Assembly (NCBI GenBank): GCA_006226545.1
Contig: SBGR01000052.1
Coordinates: 1-64,000 of the forward strand
DNA from: Bacteroidota bacterium
GTDB lineage: Bacteria; Bacteroidota; Bacteroidia; UBA8524
Direction: 5' to 3'
Length of the DNA: 64,000 nt
Positions 9,327 to 19,205 of this stretch are shown here, one piece after another (the stretch's first letter is position 1; each line of letters begins with the position of its first letter). A program made the position numbers and the translations under genes. The notes under the pieces are model-generated. The model was not told the DNA's origin. It ran no database searches and saw only the letters and a list, made by a program, of their open reading frames with translations.

Positions 9327-12300
9327 TAGGCATTTTGTTTATAGGTTATACTTACCCGTGTACCAATCGGGTTTCCGGTTTTATCGTACAAATCTAGTAT
9401 TTCAGTGCTGATGCTTTGGCTGTGGGTTACGTTGAAGAGCCTTACTCGTTCATTGGTGATGTCCATGCCATGCGATTTCTGCTTTAGCGCGGATTTACTT
9501 TTTAGTTCCATGGCCTTCACTCGTCCTATTCCATCGTCTTCTATGGTAAACTGGAGTTGATCCTCACTTCCAGCAATCTGAATCACTACGTTACCTCCAT
9601 TTTCACTTTGCATTACACCATGCCAGATGGCGTTTTCTACATATGGTTGCAGTAGGAGAGGTGGGATAATGATATCAGAAGTACGTACTCCCGAATTCAC
9701 TTCAATAGAATAACTGAAATGCTTGTCGAATCGAACTTCTTCAAACTCGAGGTAAAGCTTCAATGCTTCAAGCTCATCTTCTAGGCTAACCGTGTCATTT
9801 CTCGAATTGTTAAGGATGATGCGAACCAATTTGGAGAACTTCTTTAAGTGTTGAGACGCCTTGGCGGGTTCGTTGTTTTGAATGTAGAAGTTTACTGAAT
9901 TTAGGCTATTGAAAAGAAAATGCGGATTCATCTGAGCCCTTAGGGCCATGTTTTCCATCTCAGCCAGTTTACGTTTCAAATTACCTGTTTCGCGCACTTG
10001 TTTTAAGCGATAGCGGTAAATGAGGTAAAGCGTAAACAACGTGAGTAGTGTTAGAATACTGATGAACCACCAGGTAAGCCACCATGGCGGACTAACCACT
10101 ACCACGATGCTTTTTACTTCAGAACAGACATCACTTTCGGGGTAGCTGGCCCAAACCAATAGTTCATAATTGCCAGGAGCAAGTCCGGTGAGCGAAATAT
10201 CGTTTTTCCCTTTATCGGTATGAAAGGTATCGGTGCTGAGTCCTTTGATGAGGTAGTTTAACCTGATTTTATGCGCTTCTGTAAAACTAAAGTTGCTGAA
10301 ATAGATGCGGATGAAATTTTGACGGTAGCTGAATTGGAGGTTATCCGATGCAAATTGGTTGAGCGGATAATCTTTCTCAAATACGCTGATGCGCGATATC
10401 CGTGGTGTTTTGACTTTACCCGGAAATTGAAATGCAATTTCTGGTATACGGTAGTAGCCGTTCAGGGTGCTTGTATAAGTATTGCCTTGGAGGTATTGCA
10501 GCGCATCCCATTCGCTAGGTAATCCCGGGAAATCTGTTTCTGCTGAAAAGTAATGACTTTGACGGGTGAGGGGATTGATGTATTGTAAGCCTTGCGAAGT
10601 ATAGATCAAAAGCAAGTTGTTTGGTCCGGAACCGATCTGGTAAACTGAATTGGTTAGGAGTCCGTCGCCTGTTTCAAACCCTTTGGTTTGCATATACTTA
10701 TTTAGTGGGTCTACAACCAGTAAACCTGATGAAACGCTTTGCATCCAGACTGTGCCATCGCTCGCAGAAACGATGGAGTACACGTCTTTAAAGGCTTTGT
10801 GGTTTAGCCCTTTTTTATAGGAGAAATAACTGAATTTTTTTCCGCCGGGATGTACCACGGTGGCTCCGTCTTTCGATCCTACCCAAAGACTACCTAAGGT
10901 ATCTAGGCATAGGGCGTAAATGGGACCGTTTTCCAATAAGCCCGTTTCCTTTTGAGCACTTGCGAAATAGTGCTTTACCGTTCCATTCGACTCATCCCAT
11001 TCAAAAACTCCTTTGCGAACTGTTCCAATATAGATCTTCCCATTTGTGGCTCGCATCAATTGATAGCCCCCGTAGGTGTGAATTTGAATGGTATCTGGAC
11101 AAGCTGCGGCACTAAACTGTGCTTTAGCCGGATCGAATTGCCAGAAGGCATCTGCGGTTAGCAGAAGGATTTTTCCGGATGCATTCCAAACCAGGCCTCT
11201 GGGAAATAGCACTTCTGAGTTTACCTCGAATAAGGTATAACGCCGTGTTTCATTGCTGTAGAAATACAATCCATCGCCGTGAAAAGGCGCAATCCACAAC
11301 CCATTCCGAAGACTGTCTGCCAAAAAGTAGAAGGGGTAATTGAAGTTTTTTAGGTTGGTTTTTTTAGGAATCGGGATACTAAACTTTTCAATTAAGGAAG
11401 TAGATTTAAGCTCTACCGCTAAGCCGGTTTCAAAGCCGGCCCACAGGGTATTTTCATTATCGCTATAAAGAAACTGTGCCTTGGTTTTAAGTAATCTTGT
11501 GCCCGTGTGTTTCAGGTTGTTTTCTACATCGACGAATTGAAACTGTTCTGTATGGGTATTAAAAATTCCAAGGCCACTATCGGTGGTCGCAACCCAAAGT
11601 TCGTGATCGCTTTTAGGAAGCACATGCATCACTATATTTTTTCCCCCATTTAGCGGAGGAGTGCTGTCGATTAGAAAATGACGCCAAGTCTGTTTTTCTA
11701 AATCAAATTGAGCAAGTCCGCCGCCCCAAGAGCCCATCCAAATCGATTGCTCATTCAGCTGAACAGGGTAGCGTGTTCGGTTAAAAACCGGATTAACATC
11801 GGGCTTGTGATCCGATGTACGGAATAGTTGATAGGAATAATCTGTTTTATTCAAAAGCACCAAACCGCTTAACGTGGCAATCCACAGCTGGTTGGGTTGG
11901 TTGAGGTGTTCTGAAAAACCATGACAGAAGGCGAAGGAAGCGCTGCCATTCAATGGCTTTGCTTTGATGAGGTGAATTTGTTTCGTTTTGCGGTCAAATT
12001 GGTAAAGTTGGCCATCGTTCAAACCAAGCCAGATGCGATTTTCATTGTCTTGATGAAGGCTTAAAGTCCGAAGTTTATTTTCTTGGGTACTGGCAATGTT
12101 TTGCGACTGTATTCGCTCCACCTTATTGGATTGGGTATGGAAAAGGTTTAGGCCACAATCGTAAGTGCCAACCAGTAATTCAGTTGCGCTGAGTGGTAGA
12201 ATGGCCGTGATATTATTGCAGCTTAGCGTAGTAGTGTCGGTGGCATTGGAACGAAACACTACGAAGTCATAGCCATCGTATTTAACTAGTCCTTCCGTTG

Positions 12301-12463
12301 TTCCCAACCACAAAAAGCCCGTACTGTCTTGAGCGATGCACTGCACATTTTGATTTGCTAGGCCGTTATGGCTATTGTAATGCAGAAAGCCAGATACCTG
12401 TTGCTGCGCCAAACTATTGACGGCAGAAAAAAACAAAGTTAACAACAGGGCCAGGTGTCTCAC
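9326..12463 (-). CDS. Propeller-sensor histidine kinase, LytS-type
   Basis: This 1045-residue sensor has a signal peptide (1-19) and about 650 residues of two-component-regulator propeller repeats, with motifs like GFLWLGTTEGLVKYDGYDF. A Y_Y_Y-like domain follows (about 690-780), then one membrane segment around WWLTWWFISILTLLTL (about 795-820) and a cytoplasmic LytS-type kinase. The phosphoacceptor box NPHFLFNSLN lies near residue 848. The ATPase region contains PPLLLQPYVENAIWHG and DDGIG. The architecture is that of periplasmic ligand sensors in Bacteroidota, comparable with the sensor half of hybrid two-component systems, but the regulator is a separate protein here. The ligand is unknown. 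It is coupled to the LytTR gene by a 1-nt overlap. Confidence 0.92.
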   Translation of the reverse strand: MRHLALLLTLFFSAVNSLAQQQVSGFLHYNSHNGLANQNVQCIAQDSTGFLWLGTTEGLVKYDGYDFVVFRSNATDTTTLSCNNITAILPLSATELLVGTYDCGLNLFHTQSNKVERIQSQNIASTQENKLRTLSLHQDNENRIWLGLNDGQLYQFDRKTKQIHLIKAKPLNGSASFAFCHGFSEHLNQPNQLWIATLSGLVLLNKTDYSYQLFRTSDHKPDVNPVFNRTRYPVQLNEQSIWMGSWGGGLAQFDLEKQTWRHFLIDSTPPLNGGKNIVMHVLPKSDHELWVATTDSGLGIFNTHTEQFQFVDVENNLKHTGTRLLKTKAQFLYSDNENTLWAGFETGLAVELKSTSLIEKFSIPIPKKTNLKNFNYPFYFLADSLRNGLWIAPFHGDGLYFYSNETRRYTLFEVNSEVLFPRGLVWNASGKILLLTADAFWQFDPAKAQFSAAACPDTIQIHTYGGYQLMRATNGKIYIGTVRKGVFEWDESNGTVKHYFASAQKETGLLENGPIYALCLDTLGSLWVGSKDGATVVHPGGKKFSYFSYKKGLNHKAFKDVYSIVSASDGTVWMQSVSSGLLVVDPLNKYMQTKGFETGDGLLTNSVYQIGSGPNNLLLIYTSQGLQYINPLTRQSHYFSAETDFPGLPSEWDALQYLQGNTYTSTLNGYYRIPEIAFQFPGKVKTPRISRISVFEKDYPLNQFASDNLQFSYRQNFIRIYFSNFSFTEAHKIRLNYLIKGLSTDTFHTDKGKNDISLTGLAPGNYELLVWASYPESDVCSEVKSIVVVVSPPWWLTWWFISILTLLTLFTLYLIYRYRLKQVRETGNLKRKLAEMENMALRAQMNPHFLFNSLNSVNFYIQNNEPAKASQHLKKFSKLVRIILNNSRNDTVSLEDELEALKLYLEFEEVRFDKHFSYSIEVNSGVRTSDIIIPPLLLQPYVENAIWHGVMQSENGGNVVIQIAGSEDQLQFTIEDDGIGRVKAMELKSKSALKQKSHGMDITNERVRLFNVTHSQSISTEILDLYDKTGNPIGTRVSITYKQNA

Positions 12464-12605
12464 GTGCAGGGAGATATATTCCAGTCTGCAAGAAAGAAAA
12501 AAGAAAGGGGAATAATTTTGTCGTTTAGCGATTGACCGTTATTTCAGGGTAATTGGAGTAGTTTCTACTGAATTTTGTATTCAGCCATGAACGGAAAGAA
12601 AAAAG

Positions 12606-12622
12606 GCTGCAAATTATGCAGC
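12606..12622 (-). terminator. Probable terminator after small lipoprotein gene
   Basis: Read on the minus strand, GCTGCA and TGCAGC pair around a 5-nt loop and are followed by CTTTTTTC. It lies about 50 nt after the stop of the 161-residue lipoprotein gene. Confidence 0.6.
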
Positions 12623-12669
12623 TTGTTCTGTTTGAGTATGGTGTGTAAGATCAAATAGATTGGCAACAT

Positions 12670-13155
12670 TCAATAGTTTCTCAACCTTAACGAAAGAAAA
12701 AGATCTTCTTCGTTGGATTCTTTTTTACAATAGAAGAAGTGGCTTTTTTGAATGCCCTGATGGAAGATTTGTACTTGCACCAGGGTATCTGAATTTCTGT
12801 AACCGCCACATTGGGCATGTGGAATTGTGCAAAGTTTGCTGCCAAAAAGCTGTAGCGCATTCAGTACTTGCTCTTGGGTTCCTTTGCTGGTAATGGAATA
12901 GCGATTGAGCGCGTTTTCATTCACGAGTGCCGAGTCAGCTGAGTAAGCATGAACGGTAATGATACGGTCGATGGACCGTTGGGTGCAATGCACAAAATGC
13001 TGAAAGGTAATGCTGATACCGTGGCAGTCATCGGCTTTAAGTTCACTGAAAAAGTTGGCCGGATCAACGAGTTGTTTGGATGAATCGGTTGGCGTACTTC
13101 TACAGGCTGTCAAAGTAATTACAGAACAAAAAGTCAAGAAAATCAAATTCTTCAT
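12670..13155 (-). CDS. Small hypothetical lipoprotein
   Basis: This 161-residue protein has a lipobox LTAC with the acylated Cys at residue 18. I do not recognise the mature part. It contains five further Cys, including pairs in HFVHCTQ, KLCTIPHAQCGG and FYCKK, so disulphides are possible in the periplasm. It is flanked by its own terminator and by the terminator of the efflux operon upstream, so it is probably monocistronic. Nothing ties it to the neighbouring kinase or efflux genes beyond position. Confidence 0.7.
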   Translation of the reverse strand: MKNLIFLTFCSVITLTACRSTPTDSSKQLVDPANFFSELKADDCHGISITFQHFVHCTQRSIDRIITVHAYSADSALVNENALNRYSITSKGTQEQVLNALQLFGSKLCTIPHAQCGGYRNSDTLVQVQIFHQGIQKSHFFYCKKESNEEDLFLSLRLRNY

Positions 13156-13249
13156 GGTGAGATGGAAAGGATTTCAGTCCTTCGAAGTTAGCTCGTTAAC
13201 ACCAGAGCCCCACATTAAACTTGCGACTCTTGGATAAAAACGTCCTAAA

Positions 13250-13273
13250 AAAAGGCAGCCTAGGCTGCCTTTT
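13250..13273. terminator. Terminator of the RND efflux operon
   Basis: A perfect 24-base palindrome is formed: AAAAGGCAGCC, then TAGGCTGCCTTTT. The stem has 7 GC-rich pairs with A/T tracts on both sides, so it can work in both directions. It lies about 65 nt past the stop of the outer-membrane factor gene. Confidence 0.85.
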
Positions 13274-13338
13274 CTGCAGAATGGGTACCCCCGATGTCCC
13301 TAGTAACACCAACCCACCTGCATGCAATTTGACTTGCG

Positions 13339-14793
13339 TCAATTCGTCCAACCGCCACCTAAAACTTGGTACATACGCACCACGCTTTGCAGTTGTTGTT
13401 TTTTAAGTTCCACCAATTCCATCTTCGCCTCCAAGGCATCACGTTGGGTGAGTAATACCTCCATGTAGTCGGCGTGAGCCGATTTGAATAAGGTGCTGGA
13501 AATGGAAATGGATTTGGTTAAGGCTTCTACCTGCTTGTTCTTCAGCGCATAGCTGCGGTTCAAGTTGTTCAGGTTTGATAGCTGGTTGCTTACTTCGATG
13601 AAGCCATTCAAAACGGCTTTTTGGTAATTGTAAACGGCCTTGATTTGCCTTGAATTGGCATTCAGGTAATCGGCTTTTAAGGCTTTTCGGTTGATCAAGG
13701 GCGCCATCAATTCGCCGGCTGCTGAGTACATCAACGACTGCGGCGAAGTAAAGAGGTAGCGTGCATTGAAAGCCTGGTAACCGGTTCCGGCATGGATGCT
13801 CAGGTTAGGATAGAACTTCGCTTTCGCTACTTTCACATCCAACTTACTGGCTGCCACATCAAATTCCGCTTGGCGTATATCCGGTCTGTTCATCAACAAT
13901 TGGGAAGGAATTCCCGCGTGAATCGAATCGGTAAACGAATGCTGGAATGAGCTGCTGTCTCTGGCCACGGTTTGTGGAAATCGACCCACCAAAAAGTTGA
14001 TGCGGTTTTCAGCTTCGTAAACTTCCTGTTGTATGATGTACTGCTTGCTCTGGTTTTTCAGCACTTCGGCTTCAAATCGCAATACCGCCAGCTCCGTTAC
14101 TGTTCCGGCCATTTTCTGCAGCCTCACTATCGCTAAGGCATTTTCTTGAATAGCGATGTTCTGCTTCAGAATCTTCAGCTGCTGATCTAAACTCAACAGC
14201 TCGTAATACGAAGAGGCAATCTCCGATACGAGGTTGGTTACCATAAAGTTTTTACCTTCTTGCGAAGACAAATAACGCATCACTTGTGCTTGTTTGGCAT
14301 TGCGCAACTTCTTCCAAATATCCAGTTCCCAGCTCACCTGTGCGTTCAGTAAAAAGTCAGGTACAGGATCAGGAAATGGGGTTCCGGGCTTCACTTCAAG
14401 CGAATGCTCTACTGCTCCGTTTCGGGTATAACTTCCCGATTTATCTACCCCGGCACCGGCCCCAATGTTCACAAAAGGCAAGTATTCCCCTTTTTTCGCT
14501 TGGATATCGTTTCGCTCAATGGCAATCTCTTGCAAGATGATGCTCAATTCCTGGTTATGCTGAAATGCGGTATCAATCAAGGCAATCAAATTGGAGTCTT
14601 TAAAGAATTGCCTCCAATTCAATAAACCGGTATTTTGAGTATCGGCGGGAAAGTTATTTACCGTAGCCACAGCAAAAGTGTCCGGCGTCTGCAATGGATC
14701 CGGCGACTGCGCTAGCTTAGGCAAAGAACAGGCACCCAGCGTGAAGCTGAGTACCAGTATGCCCAATGAAGATTTCAATTTATTTCTTGTCAT
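13339..14793 (-). CDS. RND efflux outer-membrane lipoprotein (NodT/OprM-like)
   Basis: This 484-residue outer-membrane factor of the TolC/OprM class has a lipoprotein signal with LGAC at residues 19-22. Two outer-membrane efflux repeats follow, with long heptad-like helices, for example QNIAIQENALAIVRLQK and NNLNRSYALKNKQVEALTKS. Typical motifs include the LNAQVSWELDIWKKLRNAK strand-helix transition and MNRPDIRQAEFDVAASK. It should form the trimeric channel across the outer membrane for the inner-membrane pump encoded just upstream. Its start overlaps the permease 3' end by 14 nt. It is the last gene of the four-gene operon and is followed by a strong terminator. Confidence 0.95.
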   Translation of the reverse strand: MTRNKLKSSLGILVLSFTLGACSLPKLAQSPDPLQTPDTFAVATVNNFPADTQNTGLLNWRQFFKDSNLIALIDTAFQHNQELSIILQEIAIERNDIQAKKGEYLPFVNIGAGAGVDKSGSYTRNGAVEHSLEVKPGTPFPDPVPDFLLNAQVSWELDIWKKLRNAKQAQVMRYLSSQEGKNFMVTNLVSEIASSYYELLSLDQQLKILKQNIAIQENALAIVRLQKMAGTVTELAVLRFEAEVLKNQSKQYIIQQEVYEAENRINFLVGRFPQTVARDSSSFQHSFTDSIHAGIPSQLLMNRPDIRQAEFDVAASKLDVKVAKAKFYPNLSIHAGTGYQAFNARYLFTSPQSLMYSAAGELMAPLINRKALKADYLNANSRQIKAVYNYQKAVLNGFIEVSNQLSNLNNLNRSYALKNKQVEALTKSISISSTLFKSAHADYMEVLLTQRDALEAKMELVELKKQQLQSVVRMYQVLGGGWTN

Positions 14794-17700
14794 CGTATTC
14801 CAGTGATTCGGTTATAGGAGTATCGTATTCGTCGCGTATCAATTGTTTACCGTCAACCATCTTAGCGAAGATGTAGTAGAGTCCGGGAACGATAATTACC
14901 CCGAACACAGTACCGAAGAGCATGCCGCCTAAGGCAGATGCACCAATGGTTTTATTACCGATGGCACCAGGGCCGTGGGCCAAGACCAGCGGAATCAAGC
15001 CCGCGATAAAGGCAAAGGAGGTCATCAAAATCGGACGGAAACGCACTTTGGCACCTTCCACCGCGGCCTCAAATATGCTGGAGCCTTCACGCCGTTTTTG
15101 GACGGCAAACTCCACAATCAAGACAGCGTTTTTACCCAATAATCCCACGAGCATAATCAAGGCTACCTGCGTGTAGATATCGTTGGCCAGCCCCATCATC
15201 TCTACAAAGAAGAAGGACCCGAAAATACCGGCAGGCAAGGAGAAGATTACGGCCAACGGAATAACAAAGCTTTCATACTGCGCGGCCAAAACCAGGTAAA
15301 CAAAGACCAATACCACAATAAAGATGTAGATGGCTTCATTACCACGACGCACTTCATCCAGCGATAAGCCCGACCAGTCTACATCGTAGCCCTTTGGCAG
15401 GTTATTGGCTGCCACCTCTTGGATTGCTTTGATGGCATCACCGCTACTGTAGCCTTCGGCCGGCGAACAGCGTATAGACGCTGTGGTATACATGTTATAG
15501 CGGTTGATCTCGTAGATACTTTGCGTTTTCACCACCTTCATAAAGGCGGAGTAGGGCACCATTTCACCTTGGTCGTTTTTCACGTACAGGTTTAATAAGT
15601 CGCTTGGCAGTTTGCGGTAAGCCGGGTCGGCTTGCACAAAGACTTTAAAGAATCGACCGAACTTGATAAAGCCCAAATCGTAGGTACTACCAATCAAGAT
15701 GGAAAGGTTGTCCATGGCTTTACCTATCGAAACACCTTTCTGCATGGCCATGTTATTGTCGATTTCCAACTCGTACTGCGGGTAATCGGTTCGGTAGAAG
15801 GTGAAGAGTGAAGTCAGCTCTTTGCGTTTCTCCAATTCCTGCATGAAATTGTCGGTTACCGTTGCCATGCGGTTATAATCGATTTCCGGATTTTTATCCA
15901 AAAGCTGCAAAGACACACCACCGGCAGCGCCATAGCCCGGCACGGCAGGAGGGTCGAAGAACTCAATCTGTGCACCCGGTATGTCTTTCACTTTTTCTTC
16001 CAGCTCCTCAATAATCTCACGCACGTTATGTTTTCGTTTGCTCCAAGGCTCTAGGTCGATCAAACAGGTACCGGCATTGGAACCCCGTCCCTGTGTCAAT
16101 ACCTCAAAACCGGCCAAGGAAGAAACCGAGTGAACGCCTTCTACTTCCAATGCTTTTTTCTGCAATTCCTGACTCACCTGGTAGGTGCGCTCCAAGGTTG
16201 AACCCGGAGGGGTTTGCAAGATGGCGTAGATCATACCTTGGTCTTCAGCGGGCACAAAGCCGGATGGTAAAAACTTCACTACTCCCAAGGTGCCTAAACC
16301 GAAGACTAAAAGTATGCTCCAGGTTACGGTACGGCGTGTCACAATCTTTCTCAGAATAGTGGTATAGCGACCGGTCAATTTGTTGAAGAGGGTATTAAAG
16401 CCATCGATAAATCGGTTGAAGAAGTTTTTCTTCTTCGGCTTACCGTGGTTGTTTTTCAAGATCATAGCGCAGAGCACCGGAGTCAAGGTCAAGGCCACGA
16501 TACCCGAGATGACAATAGCCGAGGCCATGGTAATGGAGAACTGGCGGTAGAAAACCCCAACCGGGCCCGACATAAAGGCTACAGGAATAAATACGGAGGT
16601 CATCAATAAGGTAATAGCGATGATGGCCCCACTGATTTCACCCAATACCTCACGAACGGCTTTATAGGGCGATAGGTGCTTCTCTTCCATTTTAGCATGA
16701 ACCGCTTCCACCACTACAATTGCGTCGTCTACCACAATACCAATGGCCAATACCAAGGCAAAGAGGGTTATCAAGTTGATGGTAAGTCCGAAGGCCTGCA
16801 TCACGAAGAAGGCCCCAATCAGGGACACCGGCACCGCAAGAGTCGGAATAAGGGTAGAACGCCAATCGCCTAAGAAGATGAACACCACCAAAGCCACGAG
16901 GATAAAGGCGTCTCTGAGGGTATGCAAAACCTCATCGATGGAGGCATTCAAGAAGTTGGAAACGTCGTAGCTGATTTCATAATCCATTCCGGGAGGGAAG
17001 GATTTCTTCAATTCTTCCAGCTTCTCTTTTACGTTGCTAATTACGTCTGTCGCATTACTGCCAAAGGTTTGGTTTAATACAATGGCGGCAGAAGGGTGTT
17101 CGTCTTTGCTGGAATAGATATCGTAATACTCGCTACCCAGCTCAACATCCGCCACGTCTTTCAAGCGAAGCACCTCACCATCCGGGTTGGCTCGGATAAT
17201 CACGTTTTTATACTGTTCCGGTTCGCTGTAACGACCTTGGTAAGAGAGCACGTATTCGATGGCTTCCGAACGTTTACTATCGGCACGTCCCAAACGCCCC
17301 GGCGAACCAATTATACTTTGTTCATTTAGGGCCTTCATCACGTCTTCGGTACCAATATTATAGGCCCTCATCCGATCCGGGTTCAACCAGATACGCATGG
17401 CAAACTGCCTACTTCCCAAGATATTGGCCTGGGCCACACCGTTGATACGTTGAATCTCCGGCAACATATTGATATAGGCATAGTTGAAGATAAAGCTCAT
17501 GTCGGCATCCGACTTATTCGTGCTGTACAAGTTGACGTACATCAACATGTTTGGTTGGATACGCTGCACGATGATACCTTCGAGCTGCACCAATTCGGGC
17601 AGCCTGTTTTTCACCTGCTGCACCCGGTTATTGATGTTCACCACGGCTTGGTCCGGGTCTGAGCCCATTTCAAAAACGATCTGAATATTCGCTTCACCGG

Positions 17701-17953
17701 AACTGGCCGCATCGGAAGTCATGTATTTCATGCCCGGAACACCGTTGATGGCTTGTTCCAGTGGAATTAGAACGGAGTTAACCAGCACTTTGGAACTGGC
17801 TCCGGGATAGGAGGCCCTCACAATAACGGTAGGAGGGGCAATGGATGGAAACTGCGATTTAGGCAAGGTATTCATCGCTAGCATACCCATGAAGATGATC
17901 ACGAGCGAGATAACGATAGCGAATACCGGCCTGTGAATAAAGACTTTAAACAT
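14780..17953 (-). CDS. RND multidrug efflux permease (HAE1/AcrB family)
   Basis: This full-length 1057-residue inner-membrane pump opens with FIHRPVFAIVISLVIIFMG, the first of 12 predicted membrane helices. Helix 4 carries the proton-relay Asp pair in GIVVDDAIVVVEAV. Two large periplasmic loops with porter and docking subdomains are present. It uses the proton gradient to expel lipophilic compounds through the adaptor and outer-membrane factor encoded on either side. Substrate range cannot be read from sequence. It lies 25 nt behind the adaptor gene and overlaps the channel gene. Confidence 0.96.
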   Translation of the reverse strand: MFKVFIHRPVFAIVISLVIIFMGMLAMNTLPKSQFPSIAPPTVIVRASYPGASSKVLVNSVLIPLEQAINGVPGMKYMTSDAASSGEANIQIVFEMGSDPDQAVVNINNRVQQVKNRLPELVQLEGIIVQRIQPNMLMYVNLYSTNKSDADMSFIFNYAYINMLPEIQRINGVAQANILGSRQFAMRIWLNPDRMRAYNIGTEDVMKALNEQSIIGSPGRLGRADSKRSEAIEYVLSYQGRYSEPEQYKNVIIRANPDGEVLRLKDVADVELGSEYYDIYSSKDEHPSAAIVLNQTFGSNATDVISNVKEKLEELKKSFPPGMDYEISYDVSNFLNASIDEVLHTLRDAFILVALVVFIFLGDWRSTLIPTLAVPVSLIGAFFVMQAFGLTINLITLFALVLAIGIVVDDAIVVVEAVHAKMEEKHLSPYKAVREVLGEISGAIIAITLLMTSVFIPVAFMSGPVGVFYRQFSITMASAIVISGIVALTLTPVLCAMILKNNHGKPKKKNFFNRFIDGFNTLFNKLTGRYTTILRKIVTRRTVTWSILLVFGLGTLGVVKFLPSGFVPAEDQGMIYAILQTPPGSTLERTYQVSQELQKKALEVEGVHSVSSLAGFEVLTQGRGSNAGTCLIDLEPWSKRKHNVREIIEELEEKVKDIPGAQIEFFDPPAVPGYGAAGGVSLQLLDKNPEIDYNRMATVTDNFMQELEKRKELTSLFTFYRTDYPQYELEIDNNMAMQKGVSIGKAMDNLSILIGSTYDLGFIKFGRFFKVFVQADPAYRKLPSDLLNLYVKNDQGEMVPYSAFMKVVKTQSIYEINRYNMYTTASIRCSPAEGYSSGDAIKAIQEVAANNLPKGYDVDWSGLSLDEVRRGNEAIYIFIVVLVFVYLVLAAQYESFVIPLAVIFSLPAGIFGSFFFVEMMGLANDIYTQVALIMLVGLLGKNAVLIVEFAVQKRREGSSIFEAAVEGAKVRFRPILMTSFAFIAGLIPLVLAHGPGAIGNKTIGASALGGMLFGTVFGVIIVPGLYYIFAKMVDGKQLIRDEYDTPITESLEYDDKK

Positions 17954-17978
17954 GATTTAGGTGATTATCAGGTTTAGC

Positions 17979-19058
17979 TTATTCAGCATGCAGCTTTAAT
18001 TCAGAAATTACTTTTTTCGGTTCTTTGAACTCGTATTGGATTTCGTCGTTTTCACGCACCTTGCGTAAACCTTCCAATAAGATCATATCCGAGGTCTCGA
18101 GTCCGCCTTCCAAAATGTACAAATCGGGCATCTCGGCTTTGATGGCAATTTTCCTCGATTTGACTTTATGTTCGCGGTCAACCACATAAACGTATTTTTT
18201 ATCCAAAACCTCGAAGGTGGCTTTTTGCGGGATAATCATGGCGTTTTGCATAGGGCTCTGCACGATGACATTTCCGGTTTCTCCATGTCGGAGTAGTTCG
18301 TTTGGATTAGGGAAGGTGGCACGGAAAGCGATATTCCCGGTTTCGTTATTGAAGTCGGCTTCGATGGTTTTCACTTCACCGATATGGTCATATACTTCGC
18401 CGTTGGCCATTCTCAGCTGTACTTTCATAAAGCTGTCTTTGCTCACCGAGCGTTTGTAATTGATGTATTCGGCTTCCGGTACATTGAAGTAGACCCAAAG
18501 TGAGCTGATGTCTGAAAGGGTAGTGAGCAATTCCCCTTCATCCAAGAGGCTACCTTGTCTAACGTGGAAACGGTCCATCAAGCCGCTAAATGGAGCGCGG
18601 ATTTCGGTAAAGCGCATTTTTACTCTAGCGAGTTCCAGCTCGGCTTGGGCTTTTTCGTATTTCGCTCTCACCAAAGCCAATTGGGTTGGCGAAATAACGT
18701 TGCTATCGGTTAGGATACGGGCATTTTCGTATTCAATGCGCACGTAGTTGGCTTCGGCTTCCGCTTTCTGCAATTCCGCTTTATACTGGATAGGCAGAAT
18801 CTGGAACATTAGCTGTCCCTCTTGAATGTATTGACCTTCATCCACGTAGATTTTCTCGAGGTAGCCGCTTTCCAGGGCTCTGAGTTCAATGTGTTGAATG
18901 GCGTGAATCTGACAAACATATTCCCGTGTTGTCAAGGTGTCCATGCGGACTGGTCGGGTAACGTGAAACGTTTCTTGTAAATCTTCTACTTTTTCGGTGT
19001 GGCAACTGCTGCTAAGCAACAGCACACAACCTGAAATGAGTGCAATTACTCTGTTCAT
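17979..19058 (-). CDS. RND efflux periplasmic adaptor (AcrA/MFP family)
   Basis: This 359-residue membrane-fusion protein has a lipobox SSSC with Cys at residue 19. The biotinyl-lipoyl-like half motifs (LESGYLEKIYVDEGQYIQEG, then IRAPFSGLMDRFHVRQGSLL) flank a helical hairpin, followed by beta-barrel and membrane-proximal domains. It bridges the pump and the outer-membrane channel. The start is ATG at 19058, preceded by a 147-nt gap to the small acidic protein gene. Confidence 0.95.
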   Translation of the reverse strand: MNRVIALISGCVLLLSSSCHTEKVEDLQETFHVTRPVRMDTLTTREYVCQIHAIQHIELRALESGYLEKIYVDEGQYIQEGQLMFQILPIQYKAELQKAEAEANYVRIEYENARILTDSNVISPTQLALVRAKYEKAQAELELARVKMRFTEIRAPFSGLMDRFHVRQGSLLDEGELLTTLSDISSLWVYFNVPEAEYINYKRSVSKDSFMKVQLRMANGEVYDHIGEVKTIEADFNNETGNIAFRATFPNPNELLRHGETGNVIVQSPMQNAMIIPQKATFEVLDKKYVYVVDREHKVKSRKIAIKAEMPDLYILEGGLETSDMILLEGLRKVRENDEIQYEFKEPKKVISELKLHAE

Positions 19059-19205
19059 GGTATTTGTAATCTTTGAATTGTATTTCGACTAGGAAAGGGC
19101 AGGGTTTAGCGAAGCCAAAACACGGCTAGGCAAACCGAACCGCGGGGGTTCGAAGCCGGATGTGAACACACATCGGAGTCTGGCACTAGGCCACACGAAA
19201 AGGTA

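Noticed and set aside
12513-12520. TAATTTTG on the plus strand near 12.5 kb
   Set aside because: It matches the -7 consensus but no plus-strand gene follows; such an AT-rich 8-mer is expected by chance.
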